NCBI RefSeq assembly: GCF_000312045.1
Contig: NZ_HE978635.1
Coordinates: forward strand, 312,674 to 376,673
Length of the DNA stretch: 64,000 bases
Direction: 5' to 3'
From: Noviherbaspirillum massiliense JC206
GTDB lineage: Bacteria; Pseudomonadota; Gammaproteobacteria; Burkholderiales; Burkholderiaceae_D
The notes under the pieces were generated by a model. It made no database searches, was not told where the DNA came from, and worked only from the letters and a program-made list of their open reading frames with translations. A program made the position numbers and the translations under genes. Each line of letters starts with the position of its first letter. The stretch's first letter is position 1. Positions 1-8,316 of this stretch are shown here, in pieces.

Positions 1-127
1 GCCCTGCACTTCATGCTAGTTCGGCCAGCCGGAGTATCCAAGTGGAATCGTCCGCCAGAGGCGATTTTTTATTGCAATCGACGAGCCGAGCCGATAGCAG
101 GAGCTGGTGCCGCCGAATGCACGGGCC

Positions 128-163
128 GGCAATCGCAGCGGCATCGGCTGCTTGCCTTTTTTT
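128..163 (+). terminator. Rho-independent terminator for a gene left of the window
   Basis: A GC-rich stem (GGCAA..GCAGC pairing with GCTGC-TTGCC, with a 2-nt bulge) is followed by seven T (157-163). No convincing coding region is seen in bases 1-277, so it most likely ends a transcript whose gene lies left of the window. The rest of 164-277 is leader/promoter space for the MarR gene. Confidence 0.5.
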
Positions 164-277
164 CAGCTTTCCCGCTTCTTCCGAGTCTGGATGGTGTTTC
201 CGGGGCAGCATGCGGGTTCACTTCGATTTACTTTTCATGGTAATATTTCACATGCAAACTAAATTGCCGCTAGCCGC

Positions 278-748
278 ATGCAGAACCTCGACCACGCGCT
301 GATGAACATCACCATGACGCTTGGCCACGTGTCGCGCGCCTACAAATCGGCTGCCGACAGGATGGTGGCCGATTTCGGACTGTCGCAGGCCAGTGCATGG
401 CCTGTCCTCATGATCGGGCGGCTGGGTGACGGCGTGCGGCCTGGCACGGTTGCGGATGCCCTGGGACTGGAGCCTTCGTCGGTCGTGCGCGTGCTCGACC
501 AGCTGGTCGATGCCGGGCTTGTGGAGCGGCGCGAAGATGCCAATGACCGTCGCGCCAAGACGCTGCACCTCACAGCCGAAGGACGGCGCTGCGCCGCACG
601 GCTGGAAAAGGCGCTGATTCCCTTTCGCCGCAACCTGTTCGCAGGCGTCGCGCGGGATGACATAGAAGCATGCATGCGCGTGCTGCAGGCCCTCGATGCC
701 TCGATCCGCCAGTTGCAGGATTCGTCTGCCGGACAGAAAGCATCGTGA
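278..748 (+). CDS. MarR family transcriptional regulator of the FUSC efflux operon
   Basis: 156-residue winged-helix protein. The HTH lies at about residues 50-90 (VADALGLEPSSVVRVLDQLVDAGLVERR) with the MarR wing signature DRRAKTLHLTAEG. Its TGA stop overlaps the GTG start of the FUSC efflux gene (GTGA), so the two are translationally coupled, as is common for MarR repressors that sense aromatic acids and control fusaric/p-hydroxybenzoate-type efflux. The start is uncertain: ATG 278 lacks a clear ribosome binding site and an in-frame ATG at 302 is an alternative. The role as a local repressor is inferred from position. The ligand is unknown, although an aromatic acid is likely. Confidence 0.85.
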   Translation: MQNLDHALMNITMTLGHVSRAYKSAADRMVADFGLSQASAWPVLMIGRLGDGVRPGTVADALGLEPSSVVRVLDQLVDAGLVERREDANDRRAKTLHLTAEGRRCAARLEKALIPFRRNLFAGVARDDIEACMRVLQALDASIRQLQDSSAGQKAS

Positions 749-2796
749 AGCTGCCTACTGCCGCGGAAATCCTGTTTTCCCTGAAATGTTTTGCGGCGTC
801 CATGCTGGCGCTGTATCTCGCCCTGCGCATCGGTTTGCCGCGTCCGTTCTGGTCGATGACGACAGCCTATGTGGTTGCCAGTCCTTTGGCAGGCGCGGTG
901 CGCTCCAAAGCCATATTCCGGATGAGCGGCACGATTCTCGGCTCGATCGGCACCATATTGCTGGTCCCGGGCCTGGCCAATTCCCCGGAGCTGCTGACAC
1001 TGGCAATGGCATGCTGGGTCGGTCTTTGCCTTTATATTTCGCTGCTCGACCGCACGCCGCGTTCCTATGTGTTCATGCTGGCCGGGTATACCGCAGCGCT
1101 GATCGGCTTTCCGGCAGTATCGGAGCCGGCGACGATCTTCGATGTCGGCCTGGCACGGGTCGAGGAAATCATCCTTGGGATCACTTGTGCAACGGTGGTT
1201 CACAGTCTCGTGCTGCCGCAGAGCCTGGGCCCGGTGCTGCTGGCGCGGCTGGACCGTGCCATCGGTGATGCCAGGCGCTGGGTACGGGATGCGCTGCATC
1301 TCGAATCGGCAGCCCAGGGTTCGCGCGACCGGCGCGCGCTGGCCGGCGACATTACCGAATTGCGGCTGATGGCTACCCATCTTCCGTTTGATACTTCGCA
1401 CCTGCGCTGGACGGCGAATGCCATCCATGCATTGCAGGACCGGCTGGCGATGATGGTGCCGATCATTTCGGCCGTGGAAGACCGGTTGCGCACCTTGCAC
1501 CGGCTGGACGGCGCGTCGCTGTCGCCTCGCTGGCAGCAGTTGCTCGGCGAAATCACGGAATGGAGCCAGGGTGGCGAAGGCGTTACGGCCGAGCGGGCGA
1601 TGCAACTGCGGGCGGTAATTGCAGACATCACCCCGCGCATCGGCAGCGAGGCGTCCTGGAGCGACGTGCTGAAGGTCAATCTGGCGGCGCGCCTGCGTGC
1701 GCTGGTGGACGTGGGCGAAGACTGCCGGACCTTGCGCAATCACATCGATGCGGGATTGCACGGCGCGCATCCGCCCGAGCTGCGTCGGCTGTCAGCCTTG
1801 TCGCCGCGCGTGCTGCATCGCGATCATGGCATGGCCATCCTGTCTGCATCGGCGGCGGTGCTGGCGATCATCGCGTGCTCCGCTTTCTGGATCCTGACCG
1901 CATGGCCGGCCGGATCCGCTGCGGCCATGATGACGGCCGTCTTTTGCTGCTTCTTCGCGACGCAGGACGACCCGGTGCCCGGCATCAAGCTGTTCCTGAA
2001 TTACACGGTGCTGTCGATTCCGATTTCCGCGATCTACCTGCTGGTGGTATTGCCGGCAGTGCACAGCTTCGAGATGCTGGTACTGGCTACTGCGCCGGTT
2101 TTTCTGGCGCTCGGCATTTTCGTCGCGCGGCCTGCCACCATGGGATCCGCCATGGCAGTGGTAATGGGCGTGGCCGGCATGCTGAGCCTGCAGGACACCA
2201 ACACCCTGGACATGGTGTCGTTCATCAATAGCATGCTCGGCCAGATTGCCGGGATGCTGATAGCAGTGCTGATCAACCGGCTGTTCCGTTCGGTCAGCGC
2301 AGAATGGACTGCGCGCCGCCTGCTGCGGGCAGGATGGGCGGAACTGGCGGCCCTCGCCAAGGCTGCGCGCGCGCCATCGGTCTCCGAGGTATCGGCGCGC
2401 ATGATGGACCGGATCGCACTGCTCACCCCGCGGCTGGCAATGGCCGGGCCGCAGCAGGATCTGAGCGCGGTCGATGCACTGAGCGACTTGCGGGCCGGCT
2501 TGAACATGGCGCAGCTGCGTCGCATCGAAGCGCGCTTCGAGCTGGAGGGCGTGAGCCTGCGGCCCCTGATGGATATGCTATCCGACCATTTCAGCCTGCG
2601 CCATGGTGAGCCCAACCAGCCCGCATCGGCGCTGCTCGAGCGGCTCGATGCAAGCCTGCGCGCGGTATGCACATCCCGGCCAGGGGCGGAACAGCAGGAA
2701 TCAGTGGCTGCGCTGGTCGGTATCCGTCGTGACCTGTTCCCCGACGCGCCCGCCTACCGGGCGCTGGTACATGAAGAAGAAAAGGAGGGCCGATGA
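745..2796 (+). CDS. FUSC family inner-membrane aromatic acid exporter (AaeB-like)
   Basis: 683-residue membrane protein of the FUSC/AaeB family, which exports fusaric acid, p-hydroxybenzoate and related aromatic acids with a periplasmic adaptor. It shows the usual two membrane blocks: about residues 15-150 (KCFAASMLALYLALRIGLPRPFWSMTTAYVV) and about 355-510 after a soluble domain, followed by a cytoplasmic C-terminal domain. The GTG start at 745 is chosen because it overlaps the MarR stop and places the hydrophobic segment at the normal distance from the N-terminus. Upstream in-frame ATGs would add about 25 residues that read as MarR gene. The family assignment is firm; the substrate is inferred. 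Confidence 0.9.
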   Translation: MKLPTAAEILFSLKCFAASMLALYLALRIGLPRPFWSMTTAYVVASPLAGAVRSKAIFRMSGTILGSIGTILLVPGLANSPELLTLAMACWVGLCLYISLLDRTPRSYVFMLAGYTAALIGFPAVSEPATIFDVGLARVEEIILGITCATVVHSLVLPQSLGPVLLARLDRAIGDARRWVRDALHLESAAQGSRDRRALAGDITELRLMATHLPFDTSHLRWTANAIHALQDRLAMMVPIISAVEDRLRTLHRLDGASLSPRWQQLLGEITEWSQGGEGVTAERAMQLRAVIADITPRIGSEASWSDVLKVNLAARLRALVDVGEDCRTLRNHIDAGLHGAHPPELRRLSALSPRVLHRDHGMAILSASAAVLAIIACSAFWILTAWPAGSAAAMMTAVFCCFFATQDDPVPGIKLFLNYTVLSIPISAIYLLVVLPAVHSFEMLVLATAPVFLALGIFVARPATMGSAMAVVMGVAGMLSLQDTNTLDMVSFINSMLGQIAGMLIAVLINRLFRSVSAEWTARRLLRAGWAELAALAKAARAPSVSEVSARMMDRIALLTPRLAMAGPQQDLSAVDALSDLRAGLNMAQLRRIEARFELEGVSLRPLMDMLSDHFSLRHGEPNQPASALLERLDASLRAVCTSRPGAEQQESVAALVGIRRDLFPDAPAYRALVHEEEKEGR

Positions 2797-2999
2797 TCGG
2801 CGAAATCAGCCTTTACGGCGTTTATGTTCCCCGGCTGCTGGTGGTGACGCTGCTGGCGCTTGCCTGCAATCGTCTCCTCAGCGCCACCTTTGCGCGCTTC
2901 GGCCTGTATCGTCTGGTCTGGCACCCGGCGCTGTTCGACTTCGCGCTGTTTGTCATTCTCCTCGGCGGCTTCGTATTCCTAACTCCCGGTTTGTTTTGA
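2793..2999 (+). CDS. DUF1656 small membrane protein (AaeX-like)
   Basis: 68 residues with two hydrophobic segments (about 10-25 and 44-66) and the DUF1656 pattern (GEISLYGVYVPRLLVVTLLALACNRLL). It overlaps the FUSC stop by ATGA and is followed one base later by the adaptor gene. DUF1656 proteins almost always sit between the FUSC pump and its HlyD adaptor, as AaeX does in Escherichia coli. Their exact role is not known; assembly or stabilisation of the pump is the usual guess. The identification is strong by sequence and context. Confidence 0.9.
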   Translation: MIGEISLYGVYVPRLLVVTLLALACNRLLSATFARFGLYRLVWHPALFDFALFVILLGGFVFLTPGLF

Positions 3000-3000
3000 T

Positions 3001-3915
3001 ATGGTCATGAAAGTCTCATTTCCCGCTCTCGGCAGGATTGCCTTCACCTTGTCGGCCGTTGCCATCGCGCTTGCGGTTGGCTGGCAGCTTTGGCAGCGTT
3101 ATGAAGTCGAGCCCTGGACGCGCGACGGCCGCGTCCGGGCCAACGTCGTGCAGATCGCGCCCGACGTCACCGGTCAGGTGACGGCGGTCTACGTGCACGA
3201 CAACCAGCCGGTCCGCGCTGGCGAGCCCCTGTTCGAGATCGACCGCGCGCGCTTCGAACTGGCGCTGCGCCAGGCCGAGGCCTCCGAGCAGGCGCAGCGC
3301 ACTGCGCTGGCGCAGGCCACCAAGGAAGCGCGCCGCAACACCGAACTGGGCAAACTGGTTGCGCAGGAAGTGCGCGAGCAGGGCCAGTCGCGGGTGGAAC
3401 AGGCGCGCGCCGCGCTGGCCCAGGCCATCGTCAACCGCGACCTTGCCCGTCTCAATCTCGAACGCACACGGGTGGTCTCCAGCGTCAACGGTTATGTCAC
3501 CAACCTCGACCTGCAGGCCGGCGCTTATGTGACCGCGGGCCATCCGGTGCTGGCGCTGGTCGACCGCGGCTCCTTCTATGTCGAAGGCTATTTCGAGGAA
3601 ACCAAGCTGCCGCATATTCATGTAGGTGATCCGGCATCGGTATCCCTGATGGGCGAGCGGCAGCCGCTGGCCGGCCATGTGGACAGCTTCGCGGAAGGCA
3701 TCACCGACCGCGACCGCAGCACCGGCACCAACCTCCTGCCCAACGTCAATCCCACCTTTAACTGGGTACGGCTGGCGCAGCGCATTCCCGTGCGCATTGC
3801 GCTCGACCGCGTGCCGGACTCGGTGCGCCTGGTCGCAGGCCGGACTGCCACCGTCGAGATCCACGCTCCCGATACGCATGCCGCCTTGCATCAGACTTCC
3901 GCTTCCGCATCATGA
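3001..3915 (+). CDS. HlyD/AaeA-type periplasmic adaptor protein
   Basis: 304 residues. An N-terminal membrane anchor (about 10-27) is followed by the adaptor hallmark EVEPWTRDGRVRANVVQIAPDVTGQV and a biotinyl-lipoyl-like half (YVHDNQPVRAGEPLFEID). A coiled-coil hairpin (about 80-150) and the second lipoyl half (GYVTNLDLQAGAYVTAGHPVLALVD) follow, then the EGYFEETKLPHI beta-barrel. It bridges the FUSC pump and the outer membrane channel encoded next. ATG 3001 or ATG 3007 could start it. The stop overlaps the next start (ATGA). Confidence 0.9.
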   Translation: MVMKVSFPALGRIAFTLSAVAIALAVGWQLWQRYEVEPWTRDGRVRANVVQIAPDVTGQVTAVYVHDNQPVRAGEPLFEIDRARFELALRQAEASEQAQRTALAQATKEARRNTELGKLVAQEVREQGQSRVEQARAALAQAIVNRDLARLNLERTRVVSSVNGYVTNLDLQAGAYVTAGHPVLALVDRGSFYVEGYFEETKLPHIHVGDPASVSLMGERQPLAGHVDSFAEGITDRDRSTGTNLLPNVNPTFNWVRLAQRIPVRIALDRVPDSVRLVAGRTATVEIHAPDTHAALHQTSASAS

Positions 3916-5387
3916 TGTTCCGTGAAATGACCCTGCGCAGGGCGAGTGCGCTCGCCCTGGTGTCTGCCCTGAGCGCGATGCTCCTTGCCTGTACCACGGT
4001 CGGTCCCGACTACCGGGTTCCGCCACAGGCCGTCGTCAACCGCAGCAGCGCTTCCGCCGCCCTCGCCGGTTCGGAAGAGTCTGCATTTCGTACCGAGCCG
4101 CTGCCGTCGCAATGGTGGCGGCTGTACCGCGATGACAAGCTGGACCGGCTGATCGAAAAGGCGTTTGCCGCCAATACCGATTTGCGCGCGGCCTCCGCCA
4201 ACCTGGCGCGCGCCCGCGCCGTGCTGGGCGAGACGGAAACGGCGCGCCGCCCGACGGTCGGCGTTAGCGCCGCGCCTGCATTTGGCCGCGCCTCGGCGGC
4301 TGCCAAGGGATTGCCGGAACCCTTGCCGGACATGTGGACCCACGACGCCGGCATCAGTGCGTCTTACCAGGTCGACTTGTTCGGAAAGATCAGGCGGGCG
4401 GTCGAAGCCGCCGGTGCCGATGTGCAGGCGGCGCAGGCGGCGTACGACCTGGTGCGCATTACGGTGGCAGCGGATACGGCACGCGCCTACGCCGACATGT
4501 GCTCCGCCGGGCAACAGATCAAGGTGGCGCAGCACTCGGTCGACCTGCAGCAGCAATTCCTGGAAATGAATGAACAGCGCGTGCATGCCGGACGCGGCAC
4601 GGTGCTCGATCTCAGCCGCGCGCGCAGCCAGCTCGAGCAACTGCGCGCGGCAGTGCCGCCGCTGCAGGCGCAGCGCCGCAGCGCACTGTACCGGCTGGCG
4701 GTGCTGACCGGGGAAGTGCCGGGGACTTTGCCTGCCGACATCGAGCAATGCACGGTGCCGCCGAAGCTTGCCGACCCCATTCCGGTCGGTGACGGCGCCG
4801 CGTTGCTGCGCCGCCGTCCCGACATCCGCCAGGCCGAGCGCGCTCTGGCCAGCGCCACCGCCCGTATCGGCGTGGCCACTGCCGATCTTTATCCCAGCAT
4901 CAACCTCGGGCTTTCCGCCGGCAGCACCGGCATGCTGAGCCAGTTCGGTGATGCGAACGCTTTCCGCTGGAGTTTCGGTCCGCTGATTTCATGGACATTG
5001 CCGGCCACCGGCACGGCGCGCAGCCGCATCGCCCAGGCCGAGGCCGGCAGCGATGCGGCCCTGGCGCACTTCGATGGCGCGGTACTGAACGCCTTGCGCG
5101 AAACCGAAAGCGCGCTTGCCGTGTACGCGCGCGAGCTCGACCGTAATGCCTCGCTCAAGGAAGCCCGCGACCAGAGCGCGCTTGCAGCCAGCCAGGCCCG
5201 CACCTTGTATCGCTACGGCCGTACCGATTTCCTGACCACGCTGGACGCCGACCGCACGCTGGCGAGCGCCGAAATCGCATTGAGCGTATCGGATGCGCAG
5301 CTGGCCACTGACCAGGTAGCCTTGTTCCTGGCGCTGGGCGGCGGATGGGAACAGGATGCGAATGGCAGCGCGGCCGGCGGTCAGTAA
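3912..5387 (+). CDS. NodT-family outer membrane efflux lipoprotein
   Basis: 491-residue TolC/OprM-type outer membrane factor. It has a signal peptide ending in the lipobox LLAC with Cys27, then TTVGPDYRVP, the standard start of a mature NodT/OprM lipoprotein. Two outer-membrane-efflux repeats follow: about 85-275, with LIEKAFAANTDLRAASANLARARA, and about 295-480, with LLRRRPDIRQAERALASATARIG. It completes a tripartite exporter with the FUSC pump and the HlyD adaptor. The last 7 bases overlap the stop region of the convergent methyltransferase gene. Assignment secure; cargo inferred to be aromatic acids. Confidence 0.92.
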   Translation: MMFREMTLRRASALALVSALSAMLLACTTVGPDYRVPPQAVVNRSSASAALAGSEESAFRTEPLPSQWWRLYRDDKLDRLIEKAFAANTDLRAASANLARARAVLGETETARRPTVGVSAAPAFGRASAAAKGLPEPLPDMWTHDAGISASYQVDLFGKIRRAVEAAGADVQAAQAAYDLVRITVAADTARAYADMCSAGQQIKVAQHSVDLQQQFLEMNEQRVHAGRGTVLDLSRARSQLEQLRAAVPPLQAQRRSALYRLAVLTGEVPGTLPADIEQCTVPPKLADPIPVGDGAALLRRRPDIRQAERALASATARIGVATADLYPSINLGLSAGSTGMLSQFGDANAFRWSFGPLISWTLPATGTARSRIAQAEAGSDAALAHFDGAVLNALRETESALAVYARELDRNASLKEARDQSALAASQARTLYRYGRTDFLTTLDADRTLASAEIALSVSDAQLATDQVALFLALGGGWEQDANGSAAGGQ

Positions 5388-5860
5388 AGCCCGGGAATCA
5401 GTTTGCGCACACGCGACTTGTAAGCCGCATATTCCGGATATTGTTCCTGCAGCCAGCGTTCTTCCCTGCGCGCCTTCAGGTCGAAAAACACGAAGAGCAG
5501 CACGGTCAGCACCATGCGCAGCGGATTCGCCGTTGCGAACGCGAATCCGCACGCAGCCAGCAGGACGCCGAGATAGCTCGGATGCCGTACCACGCGATAC
5601 GGGCCGCTGGTAACGAGGCGACCTTCCGGAACAGGGCGGGGAAAGGGTGTCAGCGAATGCCCCAGCTTCGCGGCGCTCCACGCCAGCAGCGCCATTCCCG
5701 CAACAAGCAGCACCCCGCCGAAGAAGCGATACAGGCTGGACTCCGCCCAGTAAGGGCCGGACTGCGGCGCCAGCACGATCAGTAGCAGCAGCACTGCCTG
5801 CGCCACCACCCACATCTCGCCGCGTCGTCCCGTGACGCCTTCCTTTCCCCTGTTTTTCAT
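5381..5860 (-). CDS. Isoprenylcysteine carboxyl methyltransferase (ICMT/NnrU) family membrane protein
   Basis: 159 residues with about four membrane helices and the ICMT-family SAM-binding signature at the C-terminal half (LVTSGPYRVVRHPSYLGVLL ... EERWLQEQYPEYAAYKSRVRKLIPGLY). Known members methylate thiols or carboxyls; the methanethiol S-methyltransferase MddA belongs to the same superfamily. ATG 5860 overlaps the stop of the upstream persulfide-dioxygenase-like gene (ATGA), so they are coupled. This suggests, without proof, that the substrate is a small sulfur compound. Lipid or protein methylation remains possible. Confidence 0.85.
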   Translation of the reverse strand: MKNRGKEGVTGRRGEMWVVAQAVLLLLIVLAPQSGPYWAESSLYRFFGGVLLVAGMALLAWSAAKLGHSLTPFPRPVPEGRLVTSGPYRVVRHPSYLGVLLAACGFAFATANPLRMVLTVLLFVFFDLKARREERWLQEQYPEYAAYKSRVRKLIPGLY

Positions 5861-6606
5861 CCTTGCGGACTGCACGTCATCTGTACGCAGTACTTGCGCA
5901 AATCGTCCGGTACCTCGGACGGACATACGCCGCACTGGCGATTGCCGGGCACGGCGTAATCGATGAATGTCGGGTACGGCAGCTTCAGGTTCGCCATGAT
6001 GGCCTTGAATTCCTCCAGCGTGCGTTCCTTGCCGAGGCGCGGATTGCGCGATTTTTCCTGTCCGATGCACGACACCCGCCTGCCCTGATAGTCATGCGCC
6101 GGGTATACCAGGCACTCATCCGGCAGCTTGAAAAGTTTTTCCGTCACGCTCTTGTACAAGGTTTCCGCATCGCCATTCTGGAAATCAGTGCGGCCGCAGC
6201 CGTCGATGAGAAGGGCGTCGCCCGTGAATACGCGGTCGCCGAGCAGGTAGGCGAAATGCCCATCGGTGTGGCCCGGCGTGTGCAGGGGTTGCAGGACGAT
6301 CGAGCCAACCTGAAACGGCTTGCCTTCTTCGATGCCGACATCGGTGCAGGGCAGGCGGTCCCAGGCCGGCGCAGCGATCCTGCTGCCGGTCGCTTTTTTC
6401 AATTCGAGCGCGGCCGTGATGTGGTCGGCATGAATGTGGGTATCAATGCTGTAAGCCAATGTAAGACCGAGACTGCGGACTTCCGCGAGGTCGCGCTCCA
6501 TCGACGAAATCACCGGATCGATCAGGACTGCCTGCCCGGTGTGCTCGCAACCCAGCAAATAGGTATAGGTGCTCGACACGGGTTCGAATAGCTGGCGGAA
6601 AATCAT
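5857..6606 (-). CDS. MBL-fold metallo-hydrolase, persulfide dioxygenase-like (ETHE1/Blh type)
   Basis: 249 residues. Metal ligands are visible: HIHADH (57-62), HTPGHTDGH with His113, TGD with Asp130, and the downstream YPAHD with His171. Spacing and the motif FTGDALLIDGCGRTDFQNGD fit the ETHE1/Blh persulfide dioxygenase group, which oxidises glutathione persulfide to sulfite. ATG 6606 is chosen for the conserved MIFRQLFEPVSSTYTYLLG start. It diverges from a BigR-like repressor, the classical arrangement. Odd feature: the C-terminus carries four cysteines (QCGVC then YC and TC) not needed for catalysis. Confidence 0.88.
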   Translation of the reverse strand: MIFRQLFEPVSSTYTYLLGCEHTGQAVLIDPVISSMERDLAEVRSLGLTLAYSIDTHIHADHITAALELKKATGSRIAAPAWDRLPCTDVGIEEGKPFQVGSIVLQPLHTPGHTDGHFAYLLGDRVFTGDALLIDGCGRTDFQNGDAETLYKSVTEKLFKLPDECLVYPAHDYQGRRVSCIGQEKSRNPRLGKERTLEEFKAIMANLKLPYPTFIDYAVPGNRQCGVCPSEVPDDLRKYCVQMTCSPQG

Positions 6607-6673
6607 GATGGTCCCCCATATTTGGTTCACCAGAGAAGAGCAGCCTGCGCGGGCTCGATCCATGAAAAAACAT

Positions 6674-6689
6674 TATATAATTAAATATA
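6674..6689. promoter_or_regulatory. Likely BigR-type operator in the divergent promoter region
   Basis: The 110-bp gap between the divergent hydrolase and repressor genes is strikingly AT-rich in a GC-rich neighbourhood. It contains TATAT-AATTAA-ATATA, 5-bp inverted arms around a near-palindromic centre. BigR/SqrR-type ArsR repressors bind AT-rich palindromes overlapping the promoter. The assignment as operator is inference. Confidence 0.55.
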
Positions 6690-6716
6690 CTAAAACAAAG
6701 CCGGCCATCTGCAAGG

Positions 6717-7067
6717 ATGTCGGCAGGAACCATGCCGAAAATTGACCGCAGCATCGACCCAGAAGCCTTGCAGGCTGCCGCATTGCAGGCATGCGGCTTG
6801 CTCAAGGTTCTGGCCAATCCGGACCGCCTGCTGCTGCTTTGCCAGCTGAGCCAGGGTGAGTATTGCGTCAGCGAACTGGAAAGCCTGACCGGCATTCGCC
6901 AGCCTACCTTGTCGCAGCAACTGACGGTGTTGCGCGAAGAGGAATTGGTGAGCACCCGGCGTGAAGGCAAGCAGATCTATTACAGCATCGCAAGCAAGGA
7001 AGCGCTGGCAGTGCTGCAAGTGCTGTACAAGCTGTTCTGCAAGGACGGCAAAGGAGGCAGGAAATGA
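6717..7067 (+). CDS. bigR: ArsR/SmtB-family repressor, BigR/SqrR-like sulfide/persulfide sensor
   Basis: 116 residues with the ArsR winged helix (residues about 20-100; recognition region TGIRQPTLSQQLTVLREEELVSTRREGKQIYYSI). Four cysteines: 26, 42, 50 and 108. Cys42 and Cys108 match the number and spacing of the redox pair reported for BigR, which forms a disulfide or polysulfide bridge and releases DNA. There is no classical metal-binding CxC motif. The gene is divergent from the persulfide-dioxygenase-like gene, and its last bases overlap the YeeE gene (ATGATGA). Autoregulation through the AT-rich palindrome upstream is expected. An in-frame ATG at 6732 is an alternative start. Confidence 0.85.
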   Translation: MSAGTMPKIDRSIDPEALQAAALQACGLLKVLANPDRLLLLCQLSQGEYCVSELESLTGIRQPTLSQQLTVLREEELVSTRREGKQIYYSIASKEALAVLQVLYKLFCKDGKGGRK

Positions 7068-7492
7068 TGATCGACTGGACCCATTTCACACCTTGGGCTT
7101 CGCTCGCCGGCGGCGTGCTGATCGGTTTGGCGGCGGCGATGCTGATCCTGTTGAACGGCAGAATCGCCGGCATCAGCGGCATCGCGGGCGGCCTGTTGCG
7201 TCCGGCATCCGGCGACAGCAGCTGGCGCCTTGCCTTTCTCCTCGGGCTGGTGCTGGCTCCTCTGGCGTATGGCCTCGTTGCGACCTTGCCTGCCATACAG
7301 ATCGATGCCGGCATGCCGGTGGTGATGATTGCCGGCTTGCTGGTTGGCGTCGGAACCCGCTATGGCGCGGGCTGTACCAGCGGGCATGGTGTCTGCGGTC
7401 TGTCGCGCCGTTCGCCGCGTTCGCTGGCCGCGACCGCCGTATTCATGGCGGCCGGATTCGCGACCGTCTTCGTCGTGCGCCATCTTTTTTAA
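7064..7492 (+). CDS. YeeE/YedE family sulfur transporter, first half-size protein
   Basis: 142 residues with four or so hydrophobic helices and the family signature [27 protein letters not shown] (cysteines about 104 and 111), which in thiosulfate transporter TsuA/YeeE lines the conduction path. It is half the size of full YeeE and pairs with the next gene. It overlaps the bigR stop, giving one operon. It probably moves a small inorganic sulfur species (thiosulfate, sulfide or sulfite); the direction is unknown. Confidence 0.85.
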   Translation: MMIDWTHFTPWASLAGGVLIGLAAAMLILLNGRIAGISGIAGGLLRPASGDSSWRLAFLLGLVLAPLAYGLVATLPAIQIDAGMPVVMIAGLLVGVGTRYGAGCTSGHGVCGLSRRSPRSLAATAVFMAAGFATVFVVRHLF

Positions 7493-7501
7493 GGAAGCAT
7501 C

Positions 7502-7942
7502 ATGCAAGCCTTGACTGCCTTTATCGCAGGCCTGGTGTTCGGCCTGGGACTACTGTTGTCCGGCATGATCAATCCCGCCAAGGTTCTCGGCTTTCTCGAC
7601 CTGGCCGGAAGCTGGGATCCATCGCTGGCTTTCGTGATGGGAGGCGCGATCCTGGTCGCTTTCCCGGCCTTCCTCGTTGCGGGGCGGCGCTCCACGGCCT
7701 TGCTTGGCAATGCCATGCAATTGCCGACCGCGCGCCATATCGATCGCCGCCTGGTCTTCGGTGCGCTCGTATTCGGTATCGGCTGGAGCCTGGTTGGCTA
7801 CTGCCCGGGGCCTGCGCTGGCATCGCTTGCCATTGGCGGCAGCAAGGCGCTCGTGTTCGTGCTTTCCATGCTTGCCGGAATGGCGCTGTTTGAAATCCAG
7901 GACAGGCGGGTGAGCGCGCCGAGAACACCGAGGCAGGCTTAG
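7502..7942 (+). CDS. YeeE/YedE family sulfur transporter, second half-size protein
   Basis: 146 residues with four predicted membrane helices. It carries the partner-half signature LVFGLGLLLSGMINPAKVLGFLDLAGSWDPSLAFVMGGA and a second conserved cysteine region GWSLVGYCPGPALASL. It starts nine bases after the preceding half, preceded by a ribosome binding site (aaggaagcat). Split YeeE/YedE pairs are typical of BigR-controlled sulfur loci. The two proteins probably form one transporter. The C-terminal tail is short and basic. Confidence 0.85.
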   Translation: MQALTAFIAGLVFGLGLLLSGMINPAKVLGFLDLAGSWDPSLAFVMGGAILVAFPAFLVAGRRSTALLGNAMQLPTARHIDRRLVFGALVFGIGWSLVGYCPGPALASLAIGGSKALVFVLSMLAGMALFEIQDRRVSAPRTPRQA

Positions 7943-7951
7943 GCTCGGCAA

Positions 7952-8191
7952 TCACTGCGGCAGGTTATAGCTTTCCCGTGCCTGTTCCAGCAGCGCGCGG
8001 ATGTCGCGGTCGTAGTCCCTTACCCCGGTGAAAGACTTCATGTTCCAGTTGCAACCACTTTCATCGGGTTCCTGCCATTGGGGCAAGGGTACGTTGACAA
8101 CGGCATTGTCTTGCACGACTTCGGGAATGGCATTGACGAGCTGCTGGACGTGTTGCCGGATTTCTTCGGCACTGAGGATTTTCCGGTACAT
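7952..8191 (-). CDS. Conserved hypothetical protein, 79 residues
   Basis: Small soluble protein of unrecognised family, without signal peptide or membrane segment. The start is well supported: a near-perfect Shine-Dalgarno (AGGAGGTGAC) precedes ATG 8191. The N-terminal half is helical with acidic and amphipathic character (KILSAEEIRQHVQQLVNAIPEVV), followed by VPLPQWQEPDESGCNWNMKSF. It is convergent with the YedE half-transporter and divergent from the TraX-family gene. I do not assign a function. Confidence 0.65.
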   Translation of the reverse strand: MYRKILSAEEIRQHVQQLVNAIPEVVQDNAVVNVPLPQWQEPDESGCNWNMKSFTGVRDYDRDIRALLEQARESYNLPQ

Positions 8192-8316
8192 GGTCACCTC
8201 CTGTGGATAATAAATCCTAGCATGCAGGCAGACGCGAGCCAAACTGCAATCCAGGGCGCGCACCGCGCGCAGTGCGCGGACCCTGCTGCATCTGGTGCGA
8301 AGAGGTGAAACGCATC

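Noticed and set aside
340-1770. A 476-codon minus-strand frame across the MarR and FUSC genes
   Set aside because: Antisense to two well-supported genes; the translated sequence is basic and repetitive without domains.
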